In this document: in pieces, positions 10,808-22,928 of the stretch
How positions within the stretch are numbered: position 1 is the stretch's first letter
Layout: each line of letters begins with the position of its first letter
Source: Galerina marginata
Lineage: Eukaryota > Basidiomycota > Agaricomycetes > Agaricales > Galerinaceae
Assembly (NCBI GenBank): GCA_023014335.1
Contig: JAECYW010000002.1
Span: 2,666,001 to 2,730,000 of the forward strand
Direction: 5' to 3'
DNA: 64,000 bases
Translations under genes and position numbers: made by a program
Notes under the pieces: model-generated
Seen by the model: the letters and a program-made list of their open reading frames with translations, nothing else
The model's database searches: none
Told to the model about the DNA's origin: nothing

Positions 10808-12230
10808 GTTTCCTATCTAACAATGGGCAATGATCACAAAAGAATTAGATTTGGAAAAAAAAAAAAGGTTTTATATAGGAGGCCTGGTTGGGGTTGACGG
10901 TTGAGGATGAAACACAGTGACCGTCGAGGTTTCCGTCTACAGAGAGATAAGATTTTCCGAAGCGCACGGTTGCGTCACATAACGATCGTCACGAACCAAC
11001 TTGAACCCGGTCACTCACGCGTTTTCTTGGCAGTTCATCCGGCAAGTAGCCGGCGAAATAAACGACCCGACAGCAAATCAAACCATCAACTCATACTGTA
11101 GCGTCAGCAAGGCTTTTTCAACATTGTTTTTGTGCCCATGGAGACCTCAACTTTACTTCAACTGAGGAGCTAGAATAATTCGAGGCTCCCTCGCGATGTT
11201 CCACCCGACAGGCAAGCAAATTCGTGACACTCTCGAGTTCATGTTTGATCATGACAGCGACAGACGCAGGTTTCTCCATCGGTGTGTTCCGCAGACAAGA
11301 TATTCCTAATCTTGCACAGGCCAACAGAATCTCAATATCAACCGAACTGACCCGGATGATATGTACTAGCTGTCGCACGAGTCAATCAGAGAGATGCCCC
11401 TCTTCGAGCGCCTGTCGCGCTCGTGTTCAGAGCTGGGAGTCTTCTTGTCATTCTTTTGAAGGCCATATGACATAGGCCGCCTCGCGATCAGCTGGTGGAC
11501 CCATGGTCCTCGCAAGCTCGCACGATAACCGCGAAATGATGTCGTATCGCAATCGCAATCGAATGAAATTCAATGCATCGCGAACAATTCCTCGCGATTG
11601 CAGGACGGGTTCTGAGGCGCCTCAATGCAATACCTCCGGGTTCGGCTCCGGATGGCAGATATAGGTAAAGTAGTTCGGTTTGTGCATGTACTACTTGTTC
11701 ATGGGTCCGCGTATGCGTACCTGCGAAATTCCCTCTCATCACCGTACCCTGAAGCTTTCCTGGTGCCTCCTGCATCAAATAAACGGGTCTTTTAAACCAT
11801 CTCTGCAATTTATCTTTCCATATTTATGAAATTCAAGTCCTTAAGCATGCATATATAGGTAGTGCGATTTACAGTGTACCAGTAACATGAGACAAACCAA
11901 AGAAGAAAAATTGTATGAAATTCAGCACGGACAGTACATATAATTCTCACTCCACATAACATCTAGGCTCAGAATTCAGTGCCGATGTCAGACTTGCAAA
12001 CAGCATCAACAACTCGACAAATGTTCTGTAAGATTCCAGGGTATGTTTTCCACATAAACACCACAGACTGCATTTTTCGGGGGGTGGCGGGGTGGGGGTG
12101 CCTCGAAAGCCCCTAACTCGTAAAGCCCACGAACGCACTCAAGACGCACGTCCAGAGAGTCAGTGACCTGATGGCCACAGCAGTAATCCCATGCCAGCTC
12201 TACTACCGGCAGCCTCGCTACCCACCTGGC
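10808..12230. other. Gene-poor region upstream of PRPP synthetase
   Basis: About 1.4 kb without a supportable gene. The first part should be the PRPP synthetase promoter: a 13-base A run near 10853-10865 is followed by a TTTTATATAGG TATA-like box. Around 11540-11610 there is a cluster of short words such as TCGCAATCGC and CTCGCGATTG. Short ORFs here have no family features. Confidence 0.4.
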
Positions 12231-12266
12231 AATCCTATATGGCGGTCAACCTGCACATTTAATCAA

Positions 12267-12612
12267 GCGAGCTAGCGCCACTCGTTTTGCGAGCCATTTT
12301 TCAGTAAATTTCGTGTTTTCCGAGCCCTTTTTAGGTAGATTTGAATTCGAGCCAATAAATTATTACTTGAGCACTCTATTTCTGAGTTTGCGAGCCGAGC
12401 CACTTTCAATGCGAGCCACCAAATATTTAATGAGATGCTACTTTACCTAAGTTCGAGCCACTGCTGTTAATATTACATGACGAGCTACTTACTAATAAAG
12501 CGAGCTATTAATTTTAACGCGAGCCTATTGTTTTAAAATGCGAGCCTACTTTTCGAATTACGAGCCACCTTTTGAAATGCGAGCCTACTTTTTCAAACGA
12601 GCCACTTTCGGA
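12267..12612 (+). repeat. Phased array of CGAGCC-type words in the left arm
   Basis: About sixteen copies of a word close to CGAGCCWAC recur through the left arm, for example near 12289, 12321, 12348, 12369, 12390, 12411, 12454, 12481, 12500, 12519, 12540, 12561, 12579 and 12598. The last seven are 18-21 bp apart. The last four extend to consensus CGAGCCWACTTTT. Spacing near two helical turns suggests binding sites for one protein on one DNA face. Confidence 0.8.
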
Positions 12613-14003
12613 CCGGCGGCAAGTGATAGCCGGAGCCGGGGAAGGGCCTGCCAAACAGTGTCAAAGGTCTCAATCTGGAAAATAATTTGCATTGTCGTCA
12701 GAATTCACGTCGGGCGGGCTTTTACTAAGCTCCAAAATTAATATAAATCGATTCCAGGTAATTTTAGCTTTTTTTCAAGGGTAAAATCGCCATCGTCCGT
12801 GAGGTATTCCTCACAGGGTGACAATATTATATGTCGTCACCGAAATTTTGAGAAATACGCGTCGAGTACAGTCACTTATCAGCAGGACCTTTGGATGATC
12901 AATTAAAATTACTGTTTCCTTGCGTATTAACTTTCCAATCAGTATTAAACTATAGTTTTTGGATGGGTGACTCCCCGTTTTCGCACAATTTTGTCAAAAT
13001 CATCGAATTTGATTGTATCTTGGTGGGCAATCTCAGTTGGTTCTCCTCGGTTTTTGCATCATCTTTGAATTGTGAATTTTATTTCCGTGCGTAGTGAGAT
13101 GATGTGGAGTTTTCTCCCCGACGACGTCTGGAACACAGGACACTGGGAGTTCTTTAGACATTGACGGCGCTTAATGCCACCAAATTGAGACAGTTACTGA
13201 GTCTGTACTTGTTTGTATTCTTCCTCTTGTTCCCCACTGGCACGTTCGGCCCAATTTTATACGGCTTATTACTTATCCATTTCTTCTTGTGAGATTTACT
13301 CCTGATCATATTTCTCCTACTCCATTCAAATTATTACTCCTCTCCTCTCCTTGAACAATGTTCTATGCATCCTATATAGTCCTTTCCATTCCTAAAAGAG
13401 TGACTTTTACTCTTGTTCACTCTCGAGAATTCGCTCTTGGCGCAATTATTGTTCCTTCTTCCTTCCGGATTTCAAATCCACTTGGAAGATGTTCCAGAAT
13501 GTCTTAGCTGGGAGTTTATTCACTGACAGAATCCCCAGTGGGCGAAACAGCATTAAAATGCGCCGGAGATAAGAAGGTGAGGTCCTAAATCCGCGAAAGT
13601 GTACAGGGATCTATTGAGGGTAATGTTGGTAAACTAGAAATTAGATTGTTCTACCTATGGAAGGTGGGTTTATATACCTAATTACATATCTAAAATGTGG
13701 TACATCAGATAAAATTATATACCAGAAGGTTTGGTATGAGGCAGTGAGTAATCGAACAATTAATCTACCAGGTTCGTGAATAAGCGCCGGCTTAACTTGG
13801 CGCCGACACATGATTGGCATAAATCATATTGTCACCCTGTGAAAAAAAGCTAAAATTACCTGGAATCGATTTATATTAATTTTGGAGCTTAGTAAAAGCC
13901 CGCCCGACGTGAATTCTGACGACAATGCAAATTATTTTCCAGATTGAGACCTTTGACACTGTTTGGCAGGCCCTTCCCCGGCTCCGGCTATCACTTGCCG
14001 CCG

Positions 14004-14352
14004 GTCCGAAAGTGGCTCGTTTGAAAAAGTAGGCTCGCATTTCAAAAGGTGGCTCGTAATTCGAAAAGTAGGCTCGCATTTTAAAACAATAGGCTCGCGT
14101 TAAAATTAATAGCTCGCTTTATTAGTAAGTAGCTCGTCATGTAATATTAACAGCAGTGGCTCGAACTTAGGTAAAGTAGCATCTCATTAAATATTAGGTG
14201 GCTCGCATTGAAAGTGGCTCGGCTCGCAAACTCAGAAATAGAGTGCTCAAGTAATAATTTATTGGCTCGAATTCAAATCTACCTAAAAAGGGCTCGGAAA
14301 ACACGAAATTTACTGAAAAATGGCTCGCAAAACGAGTGGCGCTAGCTCGCTT
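14004..14352 (-). repeat. Phased CGAGCC-type array in the right arm (mirror copy)
   Basis: The inverted counterpart of the left-arm array: the same words appear as GTGGCTCG, TAGGCTCGC and AGCTCGC on the plus strand with the same spacing. It makes the two ends of the element symmetrical. Confidence 0.8.
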
Positions 14353-14394
14353 GATTAAATGTGCAGGTTGACCGCCATAATCCTAACCGCAATG

Positions 14395-17300
14395 CCTACG
14401 GCGACCCCACCTTGCACGGCGGATTTGGTTCACCTGTCGCCCACACAAGAGTTGATAGGAGTGCTTTGAACCGGAGAACACAATCGGAGACCTGACACCT
14501 CAAGAACAACTCTCCAGCAATATATCTCAAGCCACACTTCATTTTTTAAACAAGGACATCAATAACTTCGAAGCTGATGGCCTCTCTGAAGACGATGGTG
14601 GTATATTTTCTGCCCACCTTTATTCTCCCCTCTTACCAAGAGACAATATCCGGTCCTCGAAACGTGCCGGCACTGATCAGTCGAATATTGATCTGTCTGA
14701 GGAATGGTTTCCGTAGGAGGACAAAATTGTGAGTCCATTTCCAATTACCGCCCTGTTTAACCACTCATGCAGCCTTAGACCCGCTTGTTGGATATCCTCA
14801 TACATCTCCCGCGCTCAGTAGTTTTCTCGCAAGCAGCTCAACCTCTTCCTGTGGCTATTTCGAATCAACAATCCCTCAATACTTTACAACTTCATGCAAA
14901 AGTCCTGCGGCATTGACACCCTGGCATACGAAGGAAAACTGGGGCACCGCTCATGTGAACAATATTGGTCAAATACTTGCTCAGGTATGGTTTCGTTCAA
15001 TTATCTGCATTAGCCTGCTTATCTCGTCTGAACTTTGACTTAGGAAATAGGCAATCCGAAAGTTCGACCTAAAATCCATTTCTACCCCGAAGATTGTGGA
15101 AAGCAGCCCAGAGAAGGTCGACAAGCAGAGCGATGGTTGAAGGAATTTCCACCAGATGAAACAACCTGATGGTACATGCTCGTGAAGTCGACTATTATAT
15201 CTACGGGCCGGCCCTTCTAAGGAGCCTTCTACCTACGTTCCGGAGCGTTGGTTCACTTGGAACGATTCCCAGTTGAGCGTAGAAGATATAGATTTGAGTA
15301 ATTGGAGGTGTAGAAAGTTGGGTCGTTCGCGAGGATATTAAGCTCGGGGTATCTGAACACCAGCTTGCCAAAAGCTTTTCTTCGTTGGAGAAGGAATTTG
15401 CCCGCTATCAGATGCCCCATCCCTCTATCATTCATGGTAAGTGGTTATTCTTTATCCAAAAGATCTGGTATAAATTTATCAAACAGTATTTTCTCCAAAG
15501 GAGGAGACTATCATATCATCTCTCGGACAGTGGACACGTACAAACATCGTTCTCGGTAACCGATTGCAAAATTTGGCAAAAGGGCGCCGGATCACTTCCT
15601 TACCTATATGGATGTACTATGATGATACCTCCGGGAACACCCCAAGAAAGGGAACAAACATAACAAGTTTCTTATTCAGGCTTGCGGGAGTACACAGCAA
15701 AGGGATGCAACATTCATCTTTTATGTGTGCGCCAAATGTGGCGCCGCCTTTGGAAATGATGGAAAGTGTTTAGTCAAATAGACTGTGTCTTTGCTGGTGC
15801 TTCTATGATGCCAATCTTACATTTATTCCAGGGAGGCTACAAGCTGATGGTATCTGGGCATGGGACTGAACAAAAGAAACCAATCCTTATTTTCCCTACT
15901 GTTCTCCCGCTCGGGAACAATCCCACGCATAATGAGTCGGCTTGTCATATTGAACTATGGGGAAAGTTTTGCTTTTCCGCTCGTGTCCAAACATTGGCAG
16001 AGATAACTCAAGTCAGAACAGTCCTTCAGGCACTGGCAGTGAAGGCGAGGCAGATATTGCCAATGGCGTGGATGCTAGCAGCACTCCAAGCCAACCAGCG
16101 ACATCTGGCAACACGAGGAAAGCCATTCTGCAATGTTCGACCGTATTTCGGCGTCCATGAAGGTATGTGGTGTTTTCACCCGTGGAATGCCTTCTCATTT
16201 GTATCTGCTTACAGGCGAACCTCATAATAAGGTTTCTGTACAGGAGTTTCACCTCGATACACTCTTCTCTGAGTACAGAGGGAAGCACAGGCAATACAGC
16301 AGGCTCTAGATGCTGCTAATTCTGATTTGCCTTCCGATATCGCAAGTCCTGTTTGGTGATTACACGGTATGTCGTCAATTTGTATGCTAATGCCTGTGCA
16401 TTCATGATAGAACGAATAAGCCTGGATCCGTACCGATACACACCTTGTCGAGGTTTCCATGTTGTTCTTCTGGGCTCTCTCAAAATACTTCTGGCGCGTT
16501 ATCGTCCGGAATCAAGTCAACGATGAACAGAAAGTGCTCCTTGCCCAACAGCTGAACAGTGTGGATGTTCGAGACACTCCCAGTTCAGTGGAGAAGCTCT
16601 AGTCGGCGGTGCTAGTTCTCTCACTGCCTGCGATTTTCGAGTCATCGTCCAAGTTGCATCTTTCGTCATTTTTGATATGGTGCCAAAGATTCGGGGGTTG
16701 GCTAGCCCACTCGAAGCTCGTTCTTCTTCTCTGGCGACCATTCGTCATCTCCGTCATTCCGGCCCTTTTTCGTAAATTTGGCCCAGTGACGCTCTTTGCG
16801 ACAGATACTTTTCAGTCATTCAGCGCTGTAATTCGGGCCAAAGTGCTCGCAATCTGATATACGTGTCAACTTATCACTGCAACGACCCCCATAGTGTCTT
16901 GCCGTTCACCATCTGGACTTCATCTGACATTACCGAGCTTTAAGAAATTGAGACCTTCGAGCCGGACTATCCCGTCTTGCACCCTGGAACTGAAAAGGAG
17001 AAGATATTCGTACTTGGTCAGTTCTCTACCAATTCGAACACATCTAGGCTTGAAAGAACGACCAATGCATTGGCTACTAATGCCTGAGCCATCCAGATGA
17101 CGATGTTGACGCGTTCCAGCAGGGTGATTCGTCTTGTCCCGCCGCCCAATGACTCACAGGGCTGAAAAATAGAAGGCGTTAGATCAGTTCTCTACCAAAT
17201 TGAAACATACCTGGGCTTGAAAGAACGGCCAATACATTGACTATCCATGCCTGAGCTATCCAAATGATGATATTGACGCGTTCCGGGAGGTGATTCCGTC

Positions 17301-18060
17301 TTATCCGTCCCAACGTTTCATAGGGCCAACAAACCTGGGTTTGAATGAATGCCTAAGGCTCCACCACGGGGAAATGCACTTAAGTGTGCACATTCTGGTA
17401 AGGATTAGTGTGGGACTCGGAGGAAAGGATCACTCATCAAGCTTCAAGTTACCTCAATGGTTCGGCCTGGCAGGTGGGGTGGGCTCCTAGTCACAGGCTA
17501 TACCACTAAATTCCCGGTTCCTCACCCTCTTGTCTTGTACATTTTCCTGATCTTGAAGGCCTCACCACGTCTTTTCCACTAGTGAGGTATGTTGTACCTT
17601 TCACCCATATCTATGTCGATCAGCCATTAAACAGTCCAATTTTAGTCGATGGTTCGTGGTATTTTAACCCCATGGTTCTTGCATGTTTCTCACTCCCTTC
17701 TGTCGGGATTCAACTAGGACCTTTATTGAATGAGATCTTCCATTTGCTAGATTACATTCGCTGATTCTGATACCAGGATTGCAAAAAGTCCATCATTCTG
17801 TACATATGAGCTGAATCTTGGAGTTTGTAGGCTCTTTCATGCTCATGCTTTATATTCCCATTGAGAACTTGAAAAAGAGAAGATACCGGCATTTTTGGAT
17901 TGCTTCCAAGAAGACTTCGACGACGTGGTTCATTTAAATACTGGCTTTAAAGACATTTTTTCACAATTCCGGATCAAGTCCCGCGTTCTTATTTGATTTC
18001 TGTTTACGAGTGCAAATTTTCATTCGCACAAGATTCGCTGTTGCTGTTGAACAGATCTTT
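14395..18060 (+). pseudogene. Decayed Agaricomycete transposon-like protein gene
   Basis: A long degenerate reading frame with stops and shifts in every part. Recognisable pieces in order: an acidic N-terminal piece (NKDINNFEADGLSEDDGG, about 14550), KIHFYPEDCGKQPREGRQAE (about 15075), DLSNWRC (about 15295), SLPIWMYYDDTSGN (about 15600), NVAPPLEMMESV (about 15740), DGIWAWD with ILIFPTVLPLGNNP (about 15845-15925), a stretch LHVVLLG-like GFHVVLLGSLKYFWR (about 16455) and KFGPVTLFATDTFQSFSAVI (about 16775). I recognise this order from a large family of unnamed proteins scattered in mushroom genomes and usually regarded as mobile-element-derived; I cannot name the superfamily. The fragments are in order, so one element decayed in place. 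The TIR element just upstream may have inserted into the same relic. Confidence 0.65.
17019..17330 (+). repeat. Diverged tandem duplication of about 166 bp inside the relic
   Basis: The segment from about 17019 (TCAGTTCTCTACC, then GGCTTGAAAGAACG, ATGCCTGAGC and TGACGCGTTCC) is repeated from about 17185 with the same order of blocks and scattered substitutions. The offset is 166 bp. The divergence shows that the duplication is old and that the locus is decaying. Confidence 0.7.
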
Positions 18061-18376
18061 TCTAATGGCCGGCCATGATTCGTGGTGGTAGCCCCAAGCC
18101 TGAGACAGTCGTGATGCTCCTGACGGTGATGAGAATGCTGATTCTAAATCAAAGCTTCATCGTTTGGTCCTACCTATCAAGTTTCTCAAATTTTTTGTTA
18201 ACCCTTTATTCAAGTGCTGCCTGTCATTGTCCAAGCCTTGTTATTGTACACCCTATTTCTTTCCTGTGCCATACTATCAAGTACTTCCAGAAAGTACTCA
18301 GTATTCAGTACGGGTATGTTATCAATGATTCTGTAAGCTACACGGCTTTACCCGTAATACGGTACGGTGGGGAGAC

Positions 18377-20685
18377 TTAAGAAGGACGGACAGGTTTGAC
18401 GTGTAGAGGCATACCATGGCCTATGACTGGCCAAAGATTCGGTGAGGGAGAATTTGGAAGAAGTAAATGCAACACACTCGATGGATTTCCTTCAACATGT
18501 TGGCTTTCATATGCTGGCTTGAATTCAAAGTTTGCAATGAGGGATCTATTAAACGGATTTGAGATATTCATTTGTCCTATCAGAAGGCGACATACGCTAT
18601 CACAATCTTAGTCTGCATGATAGCCATTCCCTTGGCAATGCAACGATGTGGCCCAGTCAAGAACGACAGGAAGGGAGGCGAGATCTTGTACCTCTTCGTA
18701 GAGTCCAACCATCGAGCTGGTTTGAACCTGCCAGTTGATGAGGATGAGCGACGAAAAAGTAAAAGTATTAATTGAGTCACTGATCAGGATCTTCTCCCCA
18801 AATGTCCCCACGAGTAAAGAGATCCAACTAACACTGAGGTTACCAAGAGTGTTTCAAGGAAGAATGATCTACGTACCGGGATGACCACAACCGTCCCTTT
18901 AGGGACGAAAACACCGTCAATGTAATCATCGTTCAAGGCTACACGTATATTTGGACCAAACAGGAAGAGACGAATACTCTCCATACTACAAACACATGAG
19001 TAACTCAACTCAGCAATGATAAGGGATAGGGGGATACGACTTACATTACAGAATCCAACCACTGAAGCTTGTCAAGGCTGCGGTAGTCAGGTCGAGGATC
19101 CCTGGAGAATAGAGGTGTAATTCATCTCGCAGTTGTTGCTGACATTGCTGATCCTTTGCCAGAAGCCATAAAAGCTACACATGAACAACTGTTAACCTGA
19201 ATAAGTTAGCTGAGAGTTGATGGTACCCAAGAGATTCTTGTAGCAATAGTTGCACGCCCCGACATCCAAAGCATTATCTGGAAAACAAAGCATTGCTATT
19301 ATCGAAGCCGATTGAAGACAAAGAAAGTTGACGCACAATATTACCCGCGATGTCGGCGTTTGCTGTCCCATCCGATGACTGCATATGCTGGAGCACTGAA
19401 ATAACATTAAGGTCTTGGTTAGCTGAATCCTCCTGCAGGATTGTAGCCTTGATCGCAAGCGCGTTCTTTCTTATTGTTGATAAGCAGCGCATGAAGGTGA
19501 AAAACACGCCTATTTATCCTGTTAAGCACATGAACTATCGTTGAATGATAATCCAGACAAACCAAGTCTACCCGGAACTCGACGTTGCCAAAGGGTAGAA
19601 TGTCGGACAGAGTCGAACGTGACCAGTCTGAGAAAACCAGGAATGCGCACAAGTAGTTCAAAAGTAGCTATCCGACACGCATCAATTGAACTTCTCTACA
19701 GTAAAAGAGACTTTAATTTAATAAGACCCACCTGTTGGTATACGGCTCAGCTCATCCAAAGTAGTGATCAATTCATTGTTGGGATCATGCAAGGTATCGA
19801 GTTTGAATCCGAGAATGGCCTCCGAAACGTTGTCAATTGCAAGTCTGGCCACTGAAAGCGAGGATTTGAGATAGATACATGAATTGGCTAAAAGCCGGAA
19901 CTTACACCACTCATATACCAATATCACATCGCCATCCTTCGCCCCCTTTTCCCCGTCAATTTTTGACCGGAAAATTGTAATAAGGCTTAGTGAGGTCGTT
20001 TGTGAGCCGTATATAAATTATGTGGCTCGAAATCCTGACCTTTGAACCGTGTTATAATAAACTCCAGTTGCTGTTGGTATTGGCGACTTTTGTCGACACA
20101 TTTATCAGACAATAAAGTCACAGCACACTTACTCGAGATGAGGTTACGGAAAGAGAAAACCGGATCGAGGATTTTGCGCATGCCTCTATGCTCCCTCTCG
20201 GGGAGAGTGAATAGACCACCTGTTACCCAACGGAAAAAAGCAAGCCTAGGCTACAACCAAATTCCTCATTGTTAATAGAAACAACTGATAACGAATCGAG
20301 ACCGTACCTGACCGTAATTGATAGAGTTGCTAACCAAGATCCTTTGCTGTGCAGTTGGGGTGCAGACCACCAATCCTGGGCCCGGGATCATTGGCGCTCC
20401 GACAAGGCGAAAGATTGGCCCATACTCTTTGACCATATGGCGGAGGAAATGGACATTTATTTCGTTATTGAACTGCTTCAGTTCCTTTGAAAGCTCTCCT
20501 TTCGTCGGGCCTGGAGCCAAGCGGCGGCCAGATAGAAAGTATGGGTAAAAGAAGGAACGGTAAAAAATCACTAGAGCTGTGGAATGTTCAATTGAGGCGT
20601 TCAGGTGTGCCAATTGACAACTCTACTTGCCTGTCGAGCCCAAAAGATAGAGTGCGATGTCGTTGAGAGCAATGTGATACGCCAT
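18377..20685 (-). CDS. Cytochrome P450 monooxygenase, many introns, one apparent frame break
   Basis: Membrane-anchored haem-thiolate monooxygenase; substrate unknown. The start MAYHIALNDIALYLLG at 20685 leads through a GC-AG intron (20577-20630, donor GCAAGT) into VIFYRSFFYPYFLSGRRL. Following exons give EYGPIFRLVGAPMIPGPGL, GMRKILDPVFSFRNLISS, an I-helix-like NIIMLWMSGRATIATRISW, the K-helix ESIRL (ExxR), a FKPARWLDS segment (PERW-like) and the haem loop FLTGPHRCIAKGMAIMQ with the axial Cys. The gene ends PLHVKPVRPS. At least ten short introns are needed, and nearly all exon joins restore frame. One does not: at about 19096-19115, RDELHLYS and RDPRPDYRSLDKL are out of frame by one base. It is either a young lesion or an assembly indel. 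No other biosynthetic gene is adjacent, so no cluster is claimed. Confidence 0.85.
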
Positions 20686-22928
20686 CTTGCCTATAGGGAA
20701 ATAAGCAGATGCTTCAGGCTGGGGGTTCAAGAACGCGAACAAGGTCAAGTCAGAAGGGGATCCAAGTTGAAAGTTTGTGCTATAATCTAATCCTCAAGGC
20801 CTCATGGAGCACCGCGGAGTCCGCACAAAGCAGCCGTCACACATGACAAGGTTCATTATCGTTAAATCTGGTCAGACATTCGGTATAGCGCACTTTCGAC
20901 AGGACATTCACTTGTTATAGGAGTTGATTTCACGACCGGCGTGCCTTCTTCCTAGACTCGTGACCAGCCCTTTTACGAGGAGCCCTTCTTCCATTGTTCT
21001 AGAATCTCGAAAGCTTGACAGTGTGAGGGAAGTGAAGCAAGTTGGACAAAGAATTTGTAGTCGCGTCCGAAATCCGACGCACATGATCGAGTTGTCACCC
21101 AAAACGCTGTCACACAGACACTGTTAGTGCTAAGTATCACCACACAGTGCTACACCTTGGTTGCGATAATTGTGAAGACTGGGTTTGGCTGGTCGAACTC
21201 CCCTGTCCTTTCGTCACTATTCGGCCACCTCGTTATAATAGCCTGATTGGTTATCTCAACTCCAAGCTGTGTGGGATCGCTCCGTACGTGCATTCTGTCA
21301 AAAGTGGACAAAGATACCCTTCGGCACGAGTTCGACTACCGATCTGGAACTTCGCCCTTCCATTGGCTGCAGATACTGGTCATAAGCTCTTATATGTTGG
21401 AACTCCGTCCTTAATATGAAGACAGGTGCTCGTAATGGCGTCGAAAATGTTCGAGCCATCTGGAAGTTTACAGCTTTCCGAAAGTAATGCAAAGCGGGTG
21501 CTTCCTTTCCTATCTCATCGGCTCTGTTCCGCCTTTGGGGGAGATAAAAGCAGCCCATGCCAGTGAAAACCGAGTCTCCAATCTTCCGACCGTCAACTCA
21601 CTCAGCCAAAGATCTTCGCCCTTGCCTTAATATCTGCCATGTTCGACACCAACTCCACTCGTCTTCCAATCTGGGGTATTGGCTGCAACCCATGGACTGC
21701 TGAACACGTCGATCAAACTCTCGTTAGTGGCAACGAGTGAGCTCAATTTCTGTTGTTGACTTGTTCGACGTACTCATGCGTTGTGCGTTAGTATTTGTTG
21801 AATGTGTCCTGTCTGTGATCGGTCCGCCCCTATGACAAGAATGTTTGGTAATTTTACTCTCAAACCCTCTGCATTCAACATGGCTAACATCCTCGACCAG
21901 TGGGCACGCGTAGGATATGACTTGTTGACAATATTAGGCTTGGACCATTGAGCCTTTACCGCATGTCAGACCATGCATCTCATCAGTGGTTTTGAGAAAT
22001 GCTGACCTGCCCATTGTCTAGCATTAACATTCTCTTTGGACATGTTCTGTAACATTTCTGATATGTAAATTGTAAAACCCTACGTCGACAATCGTTACTG
22101 TTTGAAAGAATATAACGTTTGATTCATTGCATGAACGTGAAGCTGGAACTTATTAGTTGGAAAATGGTGTAGTGGGTGATAAGCTACACCTCTACTACCT
22201 ACGTCAGCACCTGTGCAAGCTCCTCCCGTGCATATCGAGTCAATCCAACGGACTCCTACACCTACGGATGTTCCCCACAGCGCCACCTCCACCTCCACCA
22301 TCAAGTAATTCAGACCACTCAACCCGCCAGACAGTTTCATCGCACACAGATTTAAGCACTGTTTTACGGGCGTTTCTTGGGTAATTCCGACGTGCTAGAA
22401 GACGGATAGAGAAAGTAAGTGCGCATATAACTCGGGTACCAAGGCATTCAAAATTCGCAGGATGGATCGTGATTCCAGAGCATCGAGTGTGCAGAGGAGG
22501 GACGGATGTCGCGTCTTTGAAGGGATTGAGTTGGAGGGTCGAGCAAAGGGTGGAAGCAGATCAGATCGTTGTGCGGGGAGTCAGAGACTTTCTTGCATGC
22601 TGTTTGCAACAACTTGTTGAGTGCCTATCCGGACCGCATTCAGTTGAAACTTGATGGCGGTCGGGTTTATCGATGTTGGAACGCGCAAACGCCTGTACGA
22701 GATGTATTCAAACAGATTCTTCAGACTCTTCACGTCGGCTTCCGCTAGAATCCTTGCTCGCCTACATACAACGCCTGTGCTGACTCCAACAAGATTTCGC
22801 CAAGAGCAGCCCAAAACCTTTTAGTTACCGGTATGAACTCCAAAGGTACCAAGAACAACAAACGAATGTATTGGATTCCAGGGAATAACGAACGATAAGA
22901 CTTGAAAGCTTGGACAAAAAACCGAATA
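20686..22928. other. Gene-poor region between the P450 and the retrotransposon
   Basis: About 2.2 kb with no supportable gene. Minus-strand open stretches near 21298-21558 and 22745-22933 look somewhat protein-like (for example SYRSLFPGIQYIRLLFLVPL) but have no family motif, start or splice structure I could defend. The second is interrupted exactly at the retrotransposon insertion site, so the element may have landed in or beside an old gene. Confidence 0.35.

Larger units (their letters stand above)
12239..14378. mobile_element. Non-autonomous DNA transposon with long (about 540 bp) terminal inverted repeats
   Basis: The left arm (about 12239-12776) and right arm (about 13838-14378) are near-perfect inverted copies starting ATGGCGGTCAACCTGCACAT. 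Flanks carry the same AATCCTA at 12231-12237 and 14379-14385, which fits a 7-8 bp target duplication (8 bp with one mismatch). The inner ends also share CAGGGTGACAATAT; the left arm has about 35 extra bases there. The internal kilobase has no ORF above about 67 codons, so it encodes no transposase. Each arm carries a phased array of CGAGCC-like words. Long TIRs with a 7-9 bp duplication suggest a Mutator-like or KDZ-type mobiliser, but no transposase proves this. High arm identity implies recent activity or conversion. Confidence 0.85.

Noticed and set aside
11488..11808. 106-codon minus-strand ORF in the region upstream of PRPP synthetase
   Set aside because: No domain, no splice context and biased composition; treated as chance.
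12538..12741. 67-codon ORF duplicated in opposite orientation at 13876-14079
   Set aside because: The two are identical only because they lie in the two arms of the TIR element; the text is a translation of the CGAGCC array, not a protein.
12238..14379. TA dinucleotide as the target duplication of the large TIR element (Tc1/mariner type)
   Set aside because: TA is present on both sides, but the longer AATCCTA match flanks the arms exactly, and 540 bp arms do not fit Tc1/mariner.
19096..19120. A short GC-AG intron to repair the P450 frame break
   Set aside because: It would be only 29 nt, below any intron size seen in this window, and would remove a typical P450 segment.
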